A stretch of DNA of 64,000 nt, taken from Clostridiales bacterium. Lineage in GTDB: Bacteria; Bacillota; Clostridia; Oscillospirales; CAG-272. The stretch lies in contig QALR01000018.1 in the NCBI GenBank assembly GCA_003150035.1, forward strand, positions 124,001 to 188,000. The letters are read 5' to 3'. The position numbers and the translations under genes are program-made. Position 1 is the stretch's first letter; every line of letters begins with the position of its first letter. The notes below the pieces were generated by a model that saw nothing but the letters and a program-made list of their open reading frames with translations, did no database searches and had not been told where the DNA came from. Positions 1-7,415 of the stretch are shown piece by piece.

Positions 1-1310
1 GGATTGTTCTCGTATTTCAGGGTCAAATCCTCCTCAAGCAGCTTGGAAATGCCTTGGGAAATCTTATCCTCATCGCCCTTTGCCTTCGGCGAGACCGCCA
101 TCTGATAGAAAGATTCGGGATACACGATTTTCTTAAATGCATGGGGCTCCTCCGCCGCGGAAAGCGTGTCGTTGGTATTGGTTGCCGTAAGCTTTGCTGT
201 CATGCCGAGATCTCCCATAGAAAGCATCTGCACCTCCGTCTGCTTCTTACCACAGATCGTGTAGATATGGGAAAGGCGCTCGCTTTGTCCGTTTGTCAGA
301 TTTTTCAGCGTCGCATCGCTGTAAAGCTCGCCGCTCATCACCTTGAAAAACGACATCTTCCCGACGAAGGGATCCGCGATGGTTTTGAACACAAAAATCG
401 AAGCAGGGCCATGTTCCTTGAGAGGGATTTCCTTTTCCTCATCCCCATCGACAATGGTTTCCGCCTTATGATAAATCGGACTCGGCAGCGTGTCGACAAT
501 CATATCCATCAGGAGATCGATGCCGCAAAGATTGGCCGCGGATCCGCAAATGACCGGCGCGATATCGCCGCTTAGAATGCCCCCGTGAAGCGCCGTCACA
601 ACCTCCTCACGGGATAGCTCGTCGCCGTTGAAATATTTTTCCATCAGCTCCTCGCTTGTTGAAGCGACCGCCTCATAAAGCATATTCCGGCAGGCTTCGA
701 TCCGCTCCTCATTTCCGGCGGGAACAGTGATTTCTTTCCCCGCGTTGTTTTTTCCGAAACCGACCGCTTTCATTTCAATCAGATCGAGAAGCCCGACGAT
801 GCTGTCCCCCTCCATCAGGGGAATGATGACGGGACAAACCGACTGCCCGAACATCTCGTGCATCTGCCCGAAAACACGTTTGAAGCGCGCCTCCGGGTCG
901 TCGCATTTATTGATAAAGAACGCGCGCGGCATCTTAGCGTCACACACCATATCCCATGCAAGCTCCGTGCCGACCTCGACGCCCGCTTTGCCGTCTACCA
1001 CAATCAGCGCGCTTTCTGCGACGCGCATTCCCTGGACGACCTCGCCGATAAAATCGAGATACCCGGGCGTATCGATGATATTGATTTTCGCACCCTTATA
1101 TGTGATCGGCGCAATCGCCGCCGAGAGAGAAAAGCCGCGCTTGATCTCTTCTTGATCATAATCGCATACCGTGTTTCCCTCGGATGGCTTGCCGAGTCTG
1201 TCCGTTCCCTTTGTCAAATAGAGCATGGCCTCTGCCAGTGAGGTTTTGCCGCTCGCTCCATGACCGAGCAGGCAGACGTTCCGGATATCTCGCGAATGAA
1301 TTTTTTCCAT
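1..1310 (-). CDS. Elongation factor G-like GTPase (EF-G paralogue), C-terminus outside window
   Basis: Reading the minus strand from ATG at 1310 gives an open frame to the window edge, about 436 codons, so the last third is missing. The N-terminus holds a translational GTPase domain: G1 as GHGASGKTSL, G3 as DTPGYLDF, G4 as NKCD. Canonical EF-G has AHIDAGKTT at G1, so this belongs to the EF-G-like paralogue group rather than the main fusA. Later sequence matches the EF-G domain II region. The start is supported by an AAGGAG-type site just upstream and a promoter at 1367-1395. Its cellular role is not settled by sequence; ribosome-associated GTP hydrolysis is the family expectation. Confidence 0.85.
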   Translation of the reverse strand, partial: MEKIHSRDIRNVCLLGHGASGKTSLAEAMLYLTKGTDRLGKPSEGNTVCDYDQEEIKRGFSLSAAIAPITYKGAKINIIDTPGYLDFIGEVVQGMRVAESALIVVDGKAGVEVGTELAWDMVCDAKMPRAFFINKCDDPEARFKRVFGQMHEMFGQSVCPVIIPLMEGDSIVGLLDLIEMKAVGFGKNNAGKEITVPAGNEERIEACRNMLYEAVASTSEELMEKYFNGDELSREEVVTALHGGILSGDIAPVICGSAANLCGIDLLMDMIVDTLPSPIYHKAETIVDGDEEKEIPLKEHGPASIFVFKTIADPFVGKMSFFKVMSGELYSDATLKNLTNGQSERLSHIYTICGKKQTEVQMLSMGDLGMTAKLTATNTNDTLSAAEEPHAFKKIVYPESFYQMAVSPKAKGDEDKISQGISKLLEEDLTLKYENN

Positions 1311-1366
1311 ATTCAGACTCCTTTTTTATTCTGATTTTCCGCCTCTCATACGGACTTAACAAGTTT

Positions 1367-1395
1367 ATTATAGCTTTTGATTTTTTATTATTCAA
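1367..1395 (-). promoter_or_regulatory. Promoter of the EF-G-like gene
   Basis: On the minus strand TTGAAT (1390-1395) is followed after 17 bases by TATAAT (1367-1372). It faces the gene starting at 1310, giving a leader of roughly 50 bases. Confidence 0.7.
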
Positions 1396-1521
1396 GTAAA
1401 TTTTTTGTTTTTCTTGTATTATGATAATAGAAAATTCCGAATTTTATTTGTGCATTTTATACATAATTTTGTCATACAAAGTCAAAACGGAAAGATATCA
1501 GCAAAAGATTGAGAAAAAATA

Positions 1522-1553
1522 TTGACAGTGCTAATTGTTTATGATAATATAAT
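1522..1553 (+). promoter_or_regulatory. Promoter for DUF1858-trmK-nif3 block
   Basis: TTGACA (1522-1527) is followed after 17 bases by TAATAT (1545-1550); an overlapping TATAAT lies at 1548-1553. It points to the gene at 1678 and leaves a leader of about 120 bases ending in a GC hairpin. Confidence 0.7.
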
Positions 1554-1650
1554 TAGGTAATGGAATTGATTTATCCATATTGGCAGAAAATACAATTTGA
1601 TTCGTCACTTCTTTTACCGCCGGCAGGTTCCGGCAATTTAGGATAAAAAA

Positions 1651-1671
1651 GCCGCGTCACGCGGCGGGAGG
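1651..1671 (+). promoter_or_regulatory. Hairpin abutting the Shine-Dalgarno of the DUF1858 gene
   Basis: GCCGCG (1651-1656), loop TCA, CGCGGC (1660-1665) form a perfect 6-bp stem directly followed by the GGGAGG ribosome binding site (1666-1671), six bases before ATG 1678. Such a stem next to the site could tune translation or protect the mRNA end. Confidence 0.5.
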
Positions 1672-1677
1672 ATTCAC

Positions 1678-1881
1678 ATGGAAGTAACCAAAGATACCAT
1701 TATCGGCGATATTCTCGACTATGACGGAGAGACGGCAAAATTTTTCCTTGAAATCGGCATGCATTGCCTCGGGTGCCCTGCTTCCCGCGGGGAAAGCATT
1801 GAGATGGCATGTGCGGTTCACGGCACGGATGCCGACGAGCTAGTAAAGAAAATCAACGACTATCTGAAAACAAAACAATAA
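1678..1881 (+). CDS. DUF1858 domain protein (hybrid-cluster-associated redox disulfide type)
   Basis: This 67-residue protein matches the small DUF1858 family throughout: an N-terminal helix with TKDTIIGDIL-like sequence, then the family hallmark HCLGCP around residues 28-33, then a short helical tail. The CxxC pair is expected to be redox active or metal binding; members often occur next to hybrid cluster proteins, but none is present here. It is the first gene of a plus-strand group with trmK and the Nif3-like gene, preceded by its own promoter and a GGGAGG site. A precise function is not known. Confidence 0.85.
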   Translation: MEVTKDTIIGDILDYDGETAKFFLEIGMHCLGCPASRGESIEMACAVHGTDADELVKKINDYLKTKQ

Positions 1882-1896
1882 AGAAAGACGCATTTC

Positions 1897-1935
1897 CTTG
1901 TCCCTTTGTTTTTCCCCGAAAAACGAAGGGACAAG
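1897..1935. repeat. Long inverted repeat (18-bp arms, 3-base loop) between DUF1858 gene and trmK
   Basis: Left arm 1897-1914 (CTTGTCCC...) and right arm 1918-1935 (...GGGACAAG) pair over 18 positions with a single G-T wobble. No T-run follows, so it is not a textbook terminator. It could attenuate or stabilise the transcript, or be a small palindromic repeat element. Confidence 0.75.
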
Positions 1936-1958
1936 CTATATACGCAGGAGATTCCGAG

Positions 1959-2660
1959 ATGAAAACAGTCCTTCGTGGGCGTCTTGCCGCGGTGGCCTCG
2001 CTCGTCCGAGACGGCGCCTATCTCGCCGATATCGGCACCGACCACGCCTATCTTCCGATTTATCTTGTGCAAACAGGCAGAATCAAAGGCGCCGTCGCCT
2101 CCGATATCCGATCCGGACCGCTCGCCCGCGCCCAAAAAAACATCCTCGCAGCCGGGCTTGCCGAGCAGATTCATACGGTCCTGACGGACGGACTTTCCGG
2201 TCTTGACCGCTACCCTCTTACAGACATCGTCATCGCCGGTATGGGAGGAATGGAAATCGCCGCGATTCTGGAAGCCGCACCTTTTGTCAAGCGGGCCTGT
2301 CCCCGTCTCATCCTTCAGCCGATGCAGCATATCCCGGAGCTGCGGGACTATCTTTCCGGAGGATGGAATACGGAAAAAGAAACTCAAGCCATAGAGGGCG
2401 GCAAGCTGTACCAGATCCTCTGCGTGACTTACGACGGTATTTCGCGTCCCATCACCGAAACCGAGCGGCTGCTCGGCCGCTACAACATTGAACATAAAAA
2501 GGAAAGTCCGGCGCTTTTCCGTATCTTATGCGAAAGACATCTCGCAGTCCTGGATGAAAAAATCGCGGGACTCGAAAAAGGCGGCCTTGGCGCAGCAAAA
2601 CCAAAAGAGCTGCGCCGCGACGTTGCAGCACAACTAGAGGACCTGCCGCCGCAAACCTGA
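1959..2660 (+). CDS. trmK: tRNA (adenine(22)-N1)-methyltransferase TrmK
   Basis: The enzyme is predicted to methylate N1 of A22 in tRNA using S-adenosylmethionine. The SAM-binding signature DIGTDHAYLP lies at residues 24-33 and the second conserved stretch IAGMGGMEI near residue 90; both are typical of TrmK. Length is 233 residues, normal for the family, with a charged C-terminal helical region. I chose ATG 1959 because GGAG lies 6-9 bases before it and TrmK homology begins there; a longer open frame from 1809 overlaps the previous gene and is not conserved-looking. The Nif3-like gene follows 14 bases downstream, a pairing common in Bacillota. Confidence 0.92.
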   Translation: MKTVLRGRLAAVASLVRDGAYLADIGTDHAYLPIYLVQTGRIKGAVASDIRSGPLARAQKNILAAGLAEQIHTVLTDGLSGLDRYPLTDIVIAGMGGMEIAAILEAAPFVKRACPRLILQPMQHIPELRDYLSGGWNTEKETQAIEGGKLYQILCVTYDGISRPITETERLLGRYNIEHKKESPALFRILCERHLAVLDEKIAGLEKGGLGAAKPKELRRDVAAQLEDLPPQT

Positions 2661-2674
2661 AAGGAGAAAACACG

Positions 2675-3448
2675 ATGGCATCCGTTTCTGAAATCTATCG
2701 TTATTTAGACGGGCTCCTGCCCCGCTCGCTTTCCGCCTCTTGGGACAACGACGGACTTATGGTATGCGCCGACCCACGGCGGGAAGTGAAAAAGATTCTG
2801 TTTGCCCTTGATATCACGCCCGCCGTCACGGAGTATGCAGCGGAAAATTCCGCTGACCTGATCCTCTCGCATCATCCGCTGATTTTTCACGGCATTCGCT
2901 GCCTGGACGGTGCGGACGCCGTCTCGCGCAAGGTAATGTTTCTCATCCGGAACGGAATCGCCGCTATGAGCTTTCATACGCGCCTTGACGCCGCGGCGGG
3001 CGGAATCAACGACATCTTGGCAGAGCGACTCACGCTTGCAAACGTCGAGAATTTCGGTCCTGACGGGGACGCCTCGGGCCGTATCGGCACGCTACGCGAG
3101 CCCGCTTCGTTTGATACGTTCTGCCATATGGTCAAAAAATCGCTGAATGCCCCCTCCCTTTGCGTCGCAAAAGGAAAGGATACCGTCCGCCGCGTTGCCG
3201 TATTGGGAGGCGCCGGTAAGGATTACATCGAACCCGCGGCACGCGCCGGCGCGGATGTGCTTGTCACAGGTGAGGCAGGCTACAACCATCTGCTCGAAGC
3301 GGCGGAAAACGAGATGTCCGTTATCACAGCAGGTCATTATCATACGGAAATCCTGTTCTCCGATTTTTTCACCGATAAAATAGAGAGAGTCTTTCCCGGC
3401 ATCGAGTTCTGCCATTTTCCCGCCGGATGTGAACTGATATACCGGTAA
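2675..3448 (+). CDS. Nif3-like dinuclear metal centre protein (YqfO/YbgI family)
   Basis: The 257-residue protein has the family layout: WDNDGL near residues 23-28, the metal ligands SHHPL at 65-69, HTRLDAA near residue 103, and a C-terminal GHYHTE near 221. These residues bind two metal ions in a hexameric ring. It is the short form without the PII-like insertion of Bacillus YqfO. Start ATG 2675 has AAAGGAG seven bases upstream. The gene follows trmK by 14 bases and is likely cotranscribed. The substrate is uncertain; GTP cyclohydrolase-like activity has been proposed for relatives. Confidence 0.9.
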   Translation: MASVSEIYRYLDGLLPRSLSASWDNDGLMVCADPRREVKKILFALDITPAVTEYAAENSADLILSHHPLIFHGIRCLDGADAVSRKVMFLIRNGIAAMSFHTRLDAAAGGINDILAERLTLANVENFGPDGDASGRIGTLREPASFDTFCHMVKKSLNAPSLCVAKGKDTVRRVAVLGGAGKDYIEPAARAGADVLVTGEAGYNHLLEAAENEMSVITAGHYHTEILFSDFFTDKIERVFPGIEFCHFPAGCELIYR

Positions 3449-3527
3449 ACGCGCCGGAAGCGGTCACCCTGCGGCTTCGTCGGCAGCCGATGCCTCTTAC
3501 GCCAAGCACGCGAAAGGAGGGATCCGT

Positions 3528-5696
3528 ATTTCACGCAAGGTTTTATTCGTCGCGACCGTCGCGGCAGGACATATCACGGCGTTCCATCTGCCGTATCTGA
3601 AATGGTTTCAGGAAGAGGGCTTTGAAACGCACGTGGCGGCGGCGGACGACCGGGCAGGCCGTCCGCTTCCGTTTTGCGACGTTTTTCATGCCTTTCCTTT
3701 TCGCCGCAATCCCTTTTCTCCCTGTAATCTCCGCCCGTACCTTGCCCTAAAACGGCTCCTTGCGCGTGAACACTTCGACATCATCCATTGCCATACACTG
3801 ACCGGCGGGATTCTTGCGCGTCTTGCCGCAAGAAAGAGCAGAAAGCACGGCACCAAGGTGATCTATACCGCGCATGGATTTGCTTTTTACAGGGGCGCCC
3901 CTCTATGGCGTAGAGTCTTTGGACTCTCAGAAAGCCTGTGCGCGAGGTGGACCGACGTTCTTATCACCATCAATCGCGAGGATACCTGCTTTGCGGCGCG
4001 CGCTCTGCATCCTCGGCGCGCGGAATATGTTCCCGGCGTCGGCGTTGACATGACCCGGTACGCACATAAGGAAAGCCTCCGCGAAAAAACGAGGAGTGCG
4101 CTCGGACTTTCTGAAAACACGCTGATGCTTCTTAGCGTCGGAAGGCTCGACAGGAATAAAAACCAGAAAACGATGCTCCGCGCCCTTTCCGCGCTGCAAA
4201 AAGATCATCCGGGAAAAGACGTCCGTCTTTTCCTCGCGGGCGAGGGCGGACAACACAGAAAGCTTAAACGGCTCGCTCGAAAATTGCATATCGAAAAAAA
4301 CATACATTTTCTCGGATACCGGGATGATGTCCCGGCGCTTCTCTGTGCCGCCGACATATTTTGTCACCTCTCCCGAACGGAAGGGCTTCCTCGCGCCGTC
4401 ATGGAAGCGATGGCGGCGTCACTGCCCGTTATCGCCTCAGATGTCCGCGGCTGTCGGGACCTTGTCACAGAGGACGGTGGCTTTCTTGTCGGGGCGACCG
4501 ATGTGCGCGCCGCGGCGCGTGCTCTTTCCGCACTCGTGGAAAACGAAGAGCTTCGCCGGCGCATGGGAGAGGCAAACCGCCGGCAAGTCTCGAATTTTTC
4601 CCTTGAAACGGTATTTCCCATGATGACGAAGCTTTACCGCTGCGCCCTGCGACGGGAGCTGCGCGTGCTTCATGTTTTGGCAAGCAGCCGTTTTTTCGGC
4701 GCAGAGCATGTTGTCGCGGATATCATAGAAAGCTTTCGGGAAGAACCGGATATCCAGATGGCATACGCTAGCCCGAACGGAGAGGTCGCGTCGGCGCTCG
4801 CCGCCCGGGAAATCCCCTTTCACCCGCTGAAAAGGCTGACGCCGAAAGCTTTGAAAAAAGCGGCCGCCGCCTATCGGGCAGACATCCTTCACGCGCATGA
4901 CGTAAGGGCAACCGTGGTCTGCTCTCTGCTTGCCGGACGGTACAAAATCCTCTCCACGGTTCATGTCAATCATCCCCGCATGCGAAAGAAAGGCCTTCGG
5001 GCATGGCTTTATCGCACAGCGGCAAGGCGGTCCTCTAAGATTTTTTGGGTAAGCCGCACGGCGATGACACAGTTCGCGTTCGTCGATGCCCTGTGCGATA
5101 AAAGCGAATATCTGCCCAGCATTATAAACGTCGCCCGTCTCCGAAAGACGGCGCTTGACGACGCCGGCGCTCCGATTTTCGATGCCGTCTATCTTGGAAG
5201 ACTCGAACCGCAGAAAGATCCTTTTCGGCTCCTGCGGATTTTCGCCGGCGTTCTGCGGCGCTGCCCGAACGCAAGGCTTGCCGTCGTCGGTTCCGGCAGT
5301 ATGGAAAGCGCCCTTCGGGGATATATGGAAAGTCTCGGGATATCCTCTCATGTCAGCTTTCTCGGATATCGGGAAAATCCGTATGGGATTCTCTCGCACG
5401 CGCGCGTCATGCTGATGTGCTCTCGCTTCGAGGGAACTCCGATGTGTGCACTGGAAGCCTTAGCGCTCGGCGTTCCTGTCGTCGCGACAAAGACGGACGG
5501 ACTTTGCGAATCGGTGGAGGACGGGATGACCGGCTTCCTGTCGGATGACGACGAGGTGCTGAGCGCCCGTGCTGCGGCGTTGATATCCGACAACACGCTT
5601 TACGAAAAGCTGCACGCCGGGGCATTGCGGCACGCAGAAAAAGCCTTTGATGCAGACGCTTATCGTTTGCGGCTTCGAGAGGCGTATTTTTCTTGA
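3528..5696 (+). CDS. Tandem two-domain GT4 glycosyltransferase, probable ATT start
   Basis: This 722-residue protein contains two complete glycosyltransferase family 4 units. Unit 1 (about residues 1-370) begins with KVLFVATVAAGHITAFHLP and has SVGRLDRNKN and the donor motif SRTEGLPRAVMEA. Unit 2 (about 375-722) restarts with LRVLHVLASSRFFGAEHV and has YLGRLEPQKD and SRFEGTPMCALEALA. The protein probably transfers two sugars in sequence to a cell-surface polysaccharide or glycolipid on the cytoplasmic face. No ATG, GTG or TTG precedes the conserved N-terminus; AAAGGAGG (3513-3520) lies seven bases before ATT 3528. A GTG at 3633 would delete the first strand of the fold. Neighbouring genes give no polysaccharide cluster. 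Confidence 0.82.
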   Translation: MSRKVLFVATVAAGHITAFHLPYLKWFQEEGFETHVAAADDRAGRPLPFCDVFHAFPFRRNPFSPCNLRPYLALKRLLAREHFDIIHCHTLTGGILARLAARKSRKHGTKVIYTAHGFAFYRGAPLWRRVFGLSESLCARWTDVLITINREDTCFAARALHPRRAEYVPGVGVDMTRYAHKESLREKTRSALGLSENTLMLLSVGRLDRNKNQKTMLRALSALQKDHPGKDVRLFLAGEGGQHRKLKRLARKLHIEKNIHFLGYRDDVPALLCAADIFCHLSRTEGLPRAVMEAMAASLPVIASDVRGCRDLVTEDGGFLVGATDVRAAARALSALVENEELRRRMGEANRRQVSNFSLETVFPMMTKLYRCALRRELRVLHVLASSRFFGAEHVVADIIESFREEPDIQMAYASPNGEVASALAAREIPFHPLKRLTPKALKKAAAAYRADILHAHDVRATVVCSLLAGRYKILSTVHVNHPRMRKKGLRAWLYRTAARRSSKIFWVSRTAMTQFAFVDALCDKSEYLPSIINVARLRKTALDDAGAPIFDAVYLGRLEPQKDPFRLLRIFAGVLRRCPNARLAVVGSGSMESALRGYMESLGISSHVSFLGYRENPYGILSHARVMLMCSRFEGTPMCALEALALGVPVVATKTDGLCESVEDGMTGFLSDDDEVLSARAAALISDNTLYEKLHAGALRHAEKAFDADAYRLRLREAYFS

Positions 5697-5721
5697 CAAA
5701 CCGCGCGCTTTGGTGCATAAT
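5693..5721 (+). promoter_or_regulatory. Promoter of ogg, overlapping the glycosyltransferase stop codon
   Basis: TTGACA (5693-5698) contains the TGA stop of the upstream gene (5694-5696). After 17 bases comes CATAAT (5716-5721). It faces ATG 5751. Confidence 0.75.
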
Positions 5722-5750
5722 GAAATGGAGATGAAAAAGGAGAAAGGTTT

Positions 5751-6638
5751 ATGGAAGAACCCGTCGTCCGTGAATATTTCGACGCCTGCCGGAAGATGCC
5801 GGCGGTCGAGCTGTTTCACGTCGACTCCTTCGATGCCCGCCAAATTTTTGAGTGTGGTCAGTGCTTCCGCTTTGACCGGACGCCGGACGGCAGCTTCGAA
5901 GGCGTTGCGAAAGGAAAATATCTGCGTGTCAGCCAACCGGAACAGAACCGCGTTTTGCTTATCGGTGCGACTCTTTCCGATTATGAAACGGTATGGCGGG
6001 ATTTTTTCGCCTTCGACGAGGATTACCATGCTATCCAGACCGATATCTATCAGCACTTTCTGAAATTTGGGGAGGTGATCCGGGAAGCGGTGCAAAATGC
6101 CGCCGGTATCCGGATTCTTCGTCAAGACCCGTGGGAGGCCCTCTGTTCCTTTATTCTTTCGCAAAACAACAACATACCGCGAATCAAAAAAATCATCCGC
6201 GCCGTCTCAGAAGGTCTCGGCGAGCCGTTCTCTGCTTTTGGTAAAACCTATTACGCTTTTCCGACTGCGGAAGCGATTGTCCGTGCCGGCGAAGACGGGC
6301 TTGCGCCGTACCGTATGGGCTTTCGCGCCCGGTATCTTCTGGATGCCGCTGAAAAATATCAGCGGGGCGAGTTAGATTTCGACGCCCTGCGGACGGCTCC
6401 CTATCCGGAAACAGAGGCGCGGCTCATGTCCGTGCTCGGCGTCGGGAAAAAGGTCGCGTCCTGCACCATGCTCTACGGGCTCCACAGAACCGAGGCGTTT
6501 CCCGTGGATGTGTGGATGCGGCGCGTGCTCGACCGATATTATCCGAAGGGGATCGACATCCCCTCGCTCGGTCCCTATGCCGGCATTGCTCAGCAATATC
6601 TTTTTTATTATGAACGGACCCGGGAAAACGGCGCATAA
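5751..6638 (+). CDS. ogg: 8-oxoguanine DNA glycosylase/AP lyase (OGG1 family)
   Basis: The enzyme should excise 8-oxoguanine opposite cytosine and nick the abasic site. The 295-residue protein has the OGG N-terminal domain with FECGQCFRF (about residues 33-41), the helix QDPWEALCSFILSQNNN, and the helix-hairpin-helix/GPD core LGVGKKVASC. Lys234 aligns with the Schiff-base lysine of human OGG1 (GVGTKVADC) and Asp253 in PVDVW with its catalytic aspartate. ATG 5751 has GGAG and AAAGG sites upstream and its own promoter at 5693-5721. This is the OGG1 type that many Clostridia carry. The next gene begins 35 bases downstream. Confidence 0.92.
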   Translation: MEEPVVREYFDACRKMPAVELFHVDSFDARQIFECGQCFRFDRTPDGSFEGVAKGKYLRVSQPEQNRVLLIGATLSDYETVWRDFFAFDEDYHAIQTDIYQHFLKFGEVIREAVQNAAGIRILRQDPWEALCSFILSQNNNIPRIKKIIRAVSEGLGEPFSAFGKTYYAFPTAEAIVRAGEDGLAPYRMGFRARYLLDAAEKYQRGELDFDALRTAPYPETEARLMSVLGVGKKVASCTMLYGLHRTEAFPVDVWMRRVLDRYYPKGIDIPSLGPYAGIAQQYLFYYERTRENGA

Positions 6639-6673
6639 AGCGTTCGGGTTCCGCATCGTTACGGAGGAAATTT

Positions 6674-7336
6674 ATGATCCTGCAACCGAAGGATACCACC
6701 CTTGCCTACCGTTGTCCGGAATGCGGAACAACGGTCATGAGCGTCGTCGGCGCGCTCGCGCTTTCCGGAGATGTCATCAAGCTCAAATGCAGCTGCGGAT
6801 GCTCAGAGCTAATCCTGGAAAACACAAGCGACGATAAAATCCGGCTGACGGTTCCCTGCGTATTCTGCCCGTCGCCGCACCGGTATCTTGTCTCGCGCCG
6901 ACTTCTCACTACCCGTGAGCTTTTCACGTTCCCCTGTGCCTATTCCGGCATCGATATTCTGTTTATCGGTACAAAAGGCGCCGTTCTGAAGGCGGTAGAG
7001 GAATCTGACAAAGAACTGGAAGAACTGATTGACGAAACAGAAATGTCAGGGATTCATGATGAAAATGAGAGGGGCGGGTCATACGGAGACGAGCATGTCC
7101 GAGACATGATTCTTTTCACACTCGGCGAGCTTTCCGAAGAAGGAAAAATTTCCTGCGGATGCCCGGACGGCACCGGGGACTTCCTCATCGAGTCAAGGCA
7201 GGATAGTGTAGTCATCTCCTGCAAAAACTGCGGCAGGAAAAAGGAAATTTCCTGCGCGGGACATTCGCTGGATGCGCAAATGCTTTTCGACTGCGACAGT
7301 CTGTATCTGGAAGAAACCCCAGAGCAAAAAAATTGA
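6674..7336 (+). CDS. Conserved hypothetical protein with five cysteine-knuckle motifs
   Basis: I do not recognise a named family. The 220-residue protein starts with a zinc-ribbon pair (CPEC near residue 14, CSCGC near 39), then CVFC near 58, and ends with CGCP and CKNCG in the C-terminal 70 residues. The middle is acidic and probably a linker. The pattern suggests two zinc-ribbon modules flanking a helical segment. ATG 6674 is preceded by GGAGG. The gene sits 35 bases after ogg and may share its transcript. DNA, RNA or protein binding are all possible. Confidence 0.7.
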   Translation: MILQPKDTTLAYRCPECGTTVMSVVGALALSGDVIKLKCSCGCSELILENTSDDKIRLTVPCVFCPSPHRYLVSRRLLTTRELFTFPCAYSGIDILFIGTKGAVLKAVEESDKELEELIDETEMSGIHDENERGGSYGDEHVRDMILFTLGELSEEGKISCGCPDGTGDFLIESRQDSVVISCKNCGRKKEISCAGHSLDAQMLFDCDSLYLEETPEQKN

Positions 7337-7351
7337 GTTTCCTTGTCAGAC

Positions 7352-7374
7352 ATTTTGCCGCTTGCCGGCAAAAT
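7352..7374 (+). promoter_or_regulatory. Hairpin in the kdgK leader
   Basis: ATTTTGCCG (7352-7360) and CGGCAAAAT (7366-7374) form a 9-bp stem with a 5-base loop, 42 bases before kdgK. No T-run follows. It may end the upstream transcript imperfectly or regulate kdgK. Confidence 0.45.
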
Positions 7375-7415
7375 TCCAATAAATTTATTCAAATTATATT
7401 TCGGAGGATATTCAC

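Larger units (their letters stand above)
1311..1677. other. AT-rich divergent intergenic region
   Basis: This 367-base gap separates the EF-G-like gene (minus) from the DUF1858 gene (plus). It holds one promoter for each direction (1367-1395 minus; 1522-1553 plus) and a hairpin next to the DUF1858 ribosome binding site. I see no RNA gene or small coding region in it. Confidence 0.7.

Noticed and set aside
1809..1958. N-terminal extension of trmK overlapping the DUF1858 gene
   Set aside because: It lacks homology, crosses the 18-bp hairpin, and ATG 1959 has a good ribosome site and the normal family N-terminus.
4437..5399. A 320-codon minus-strand frame inside the glycosyltransferase gene
   Set aside because: No start signal and no motif; it mirrors the codon pattern of the real gene.
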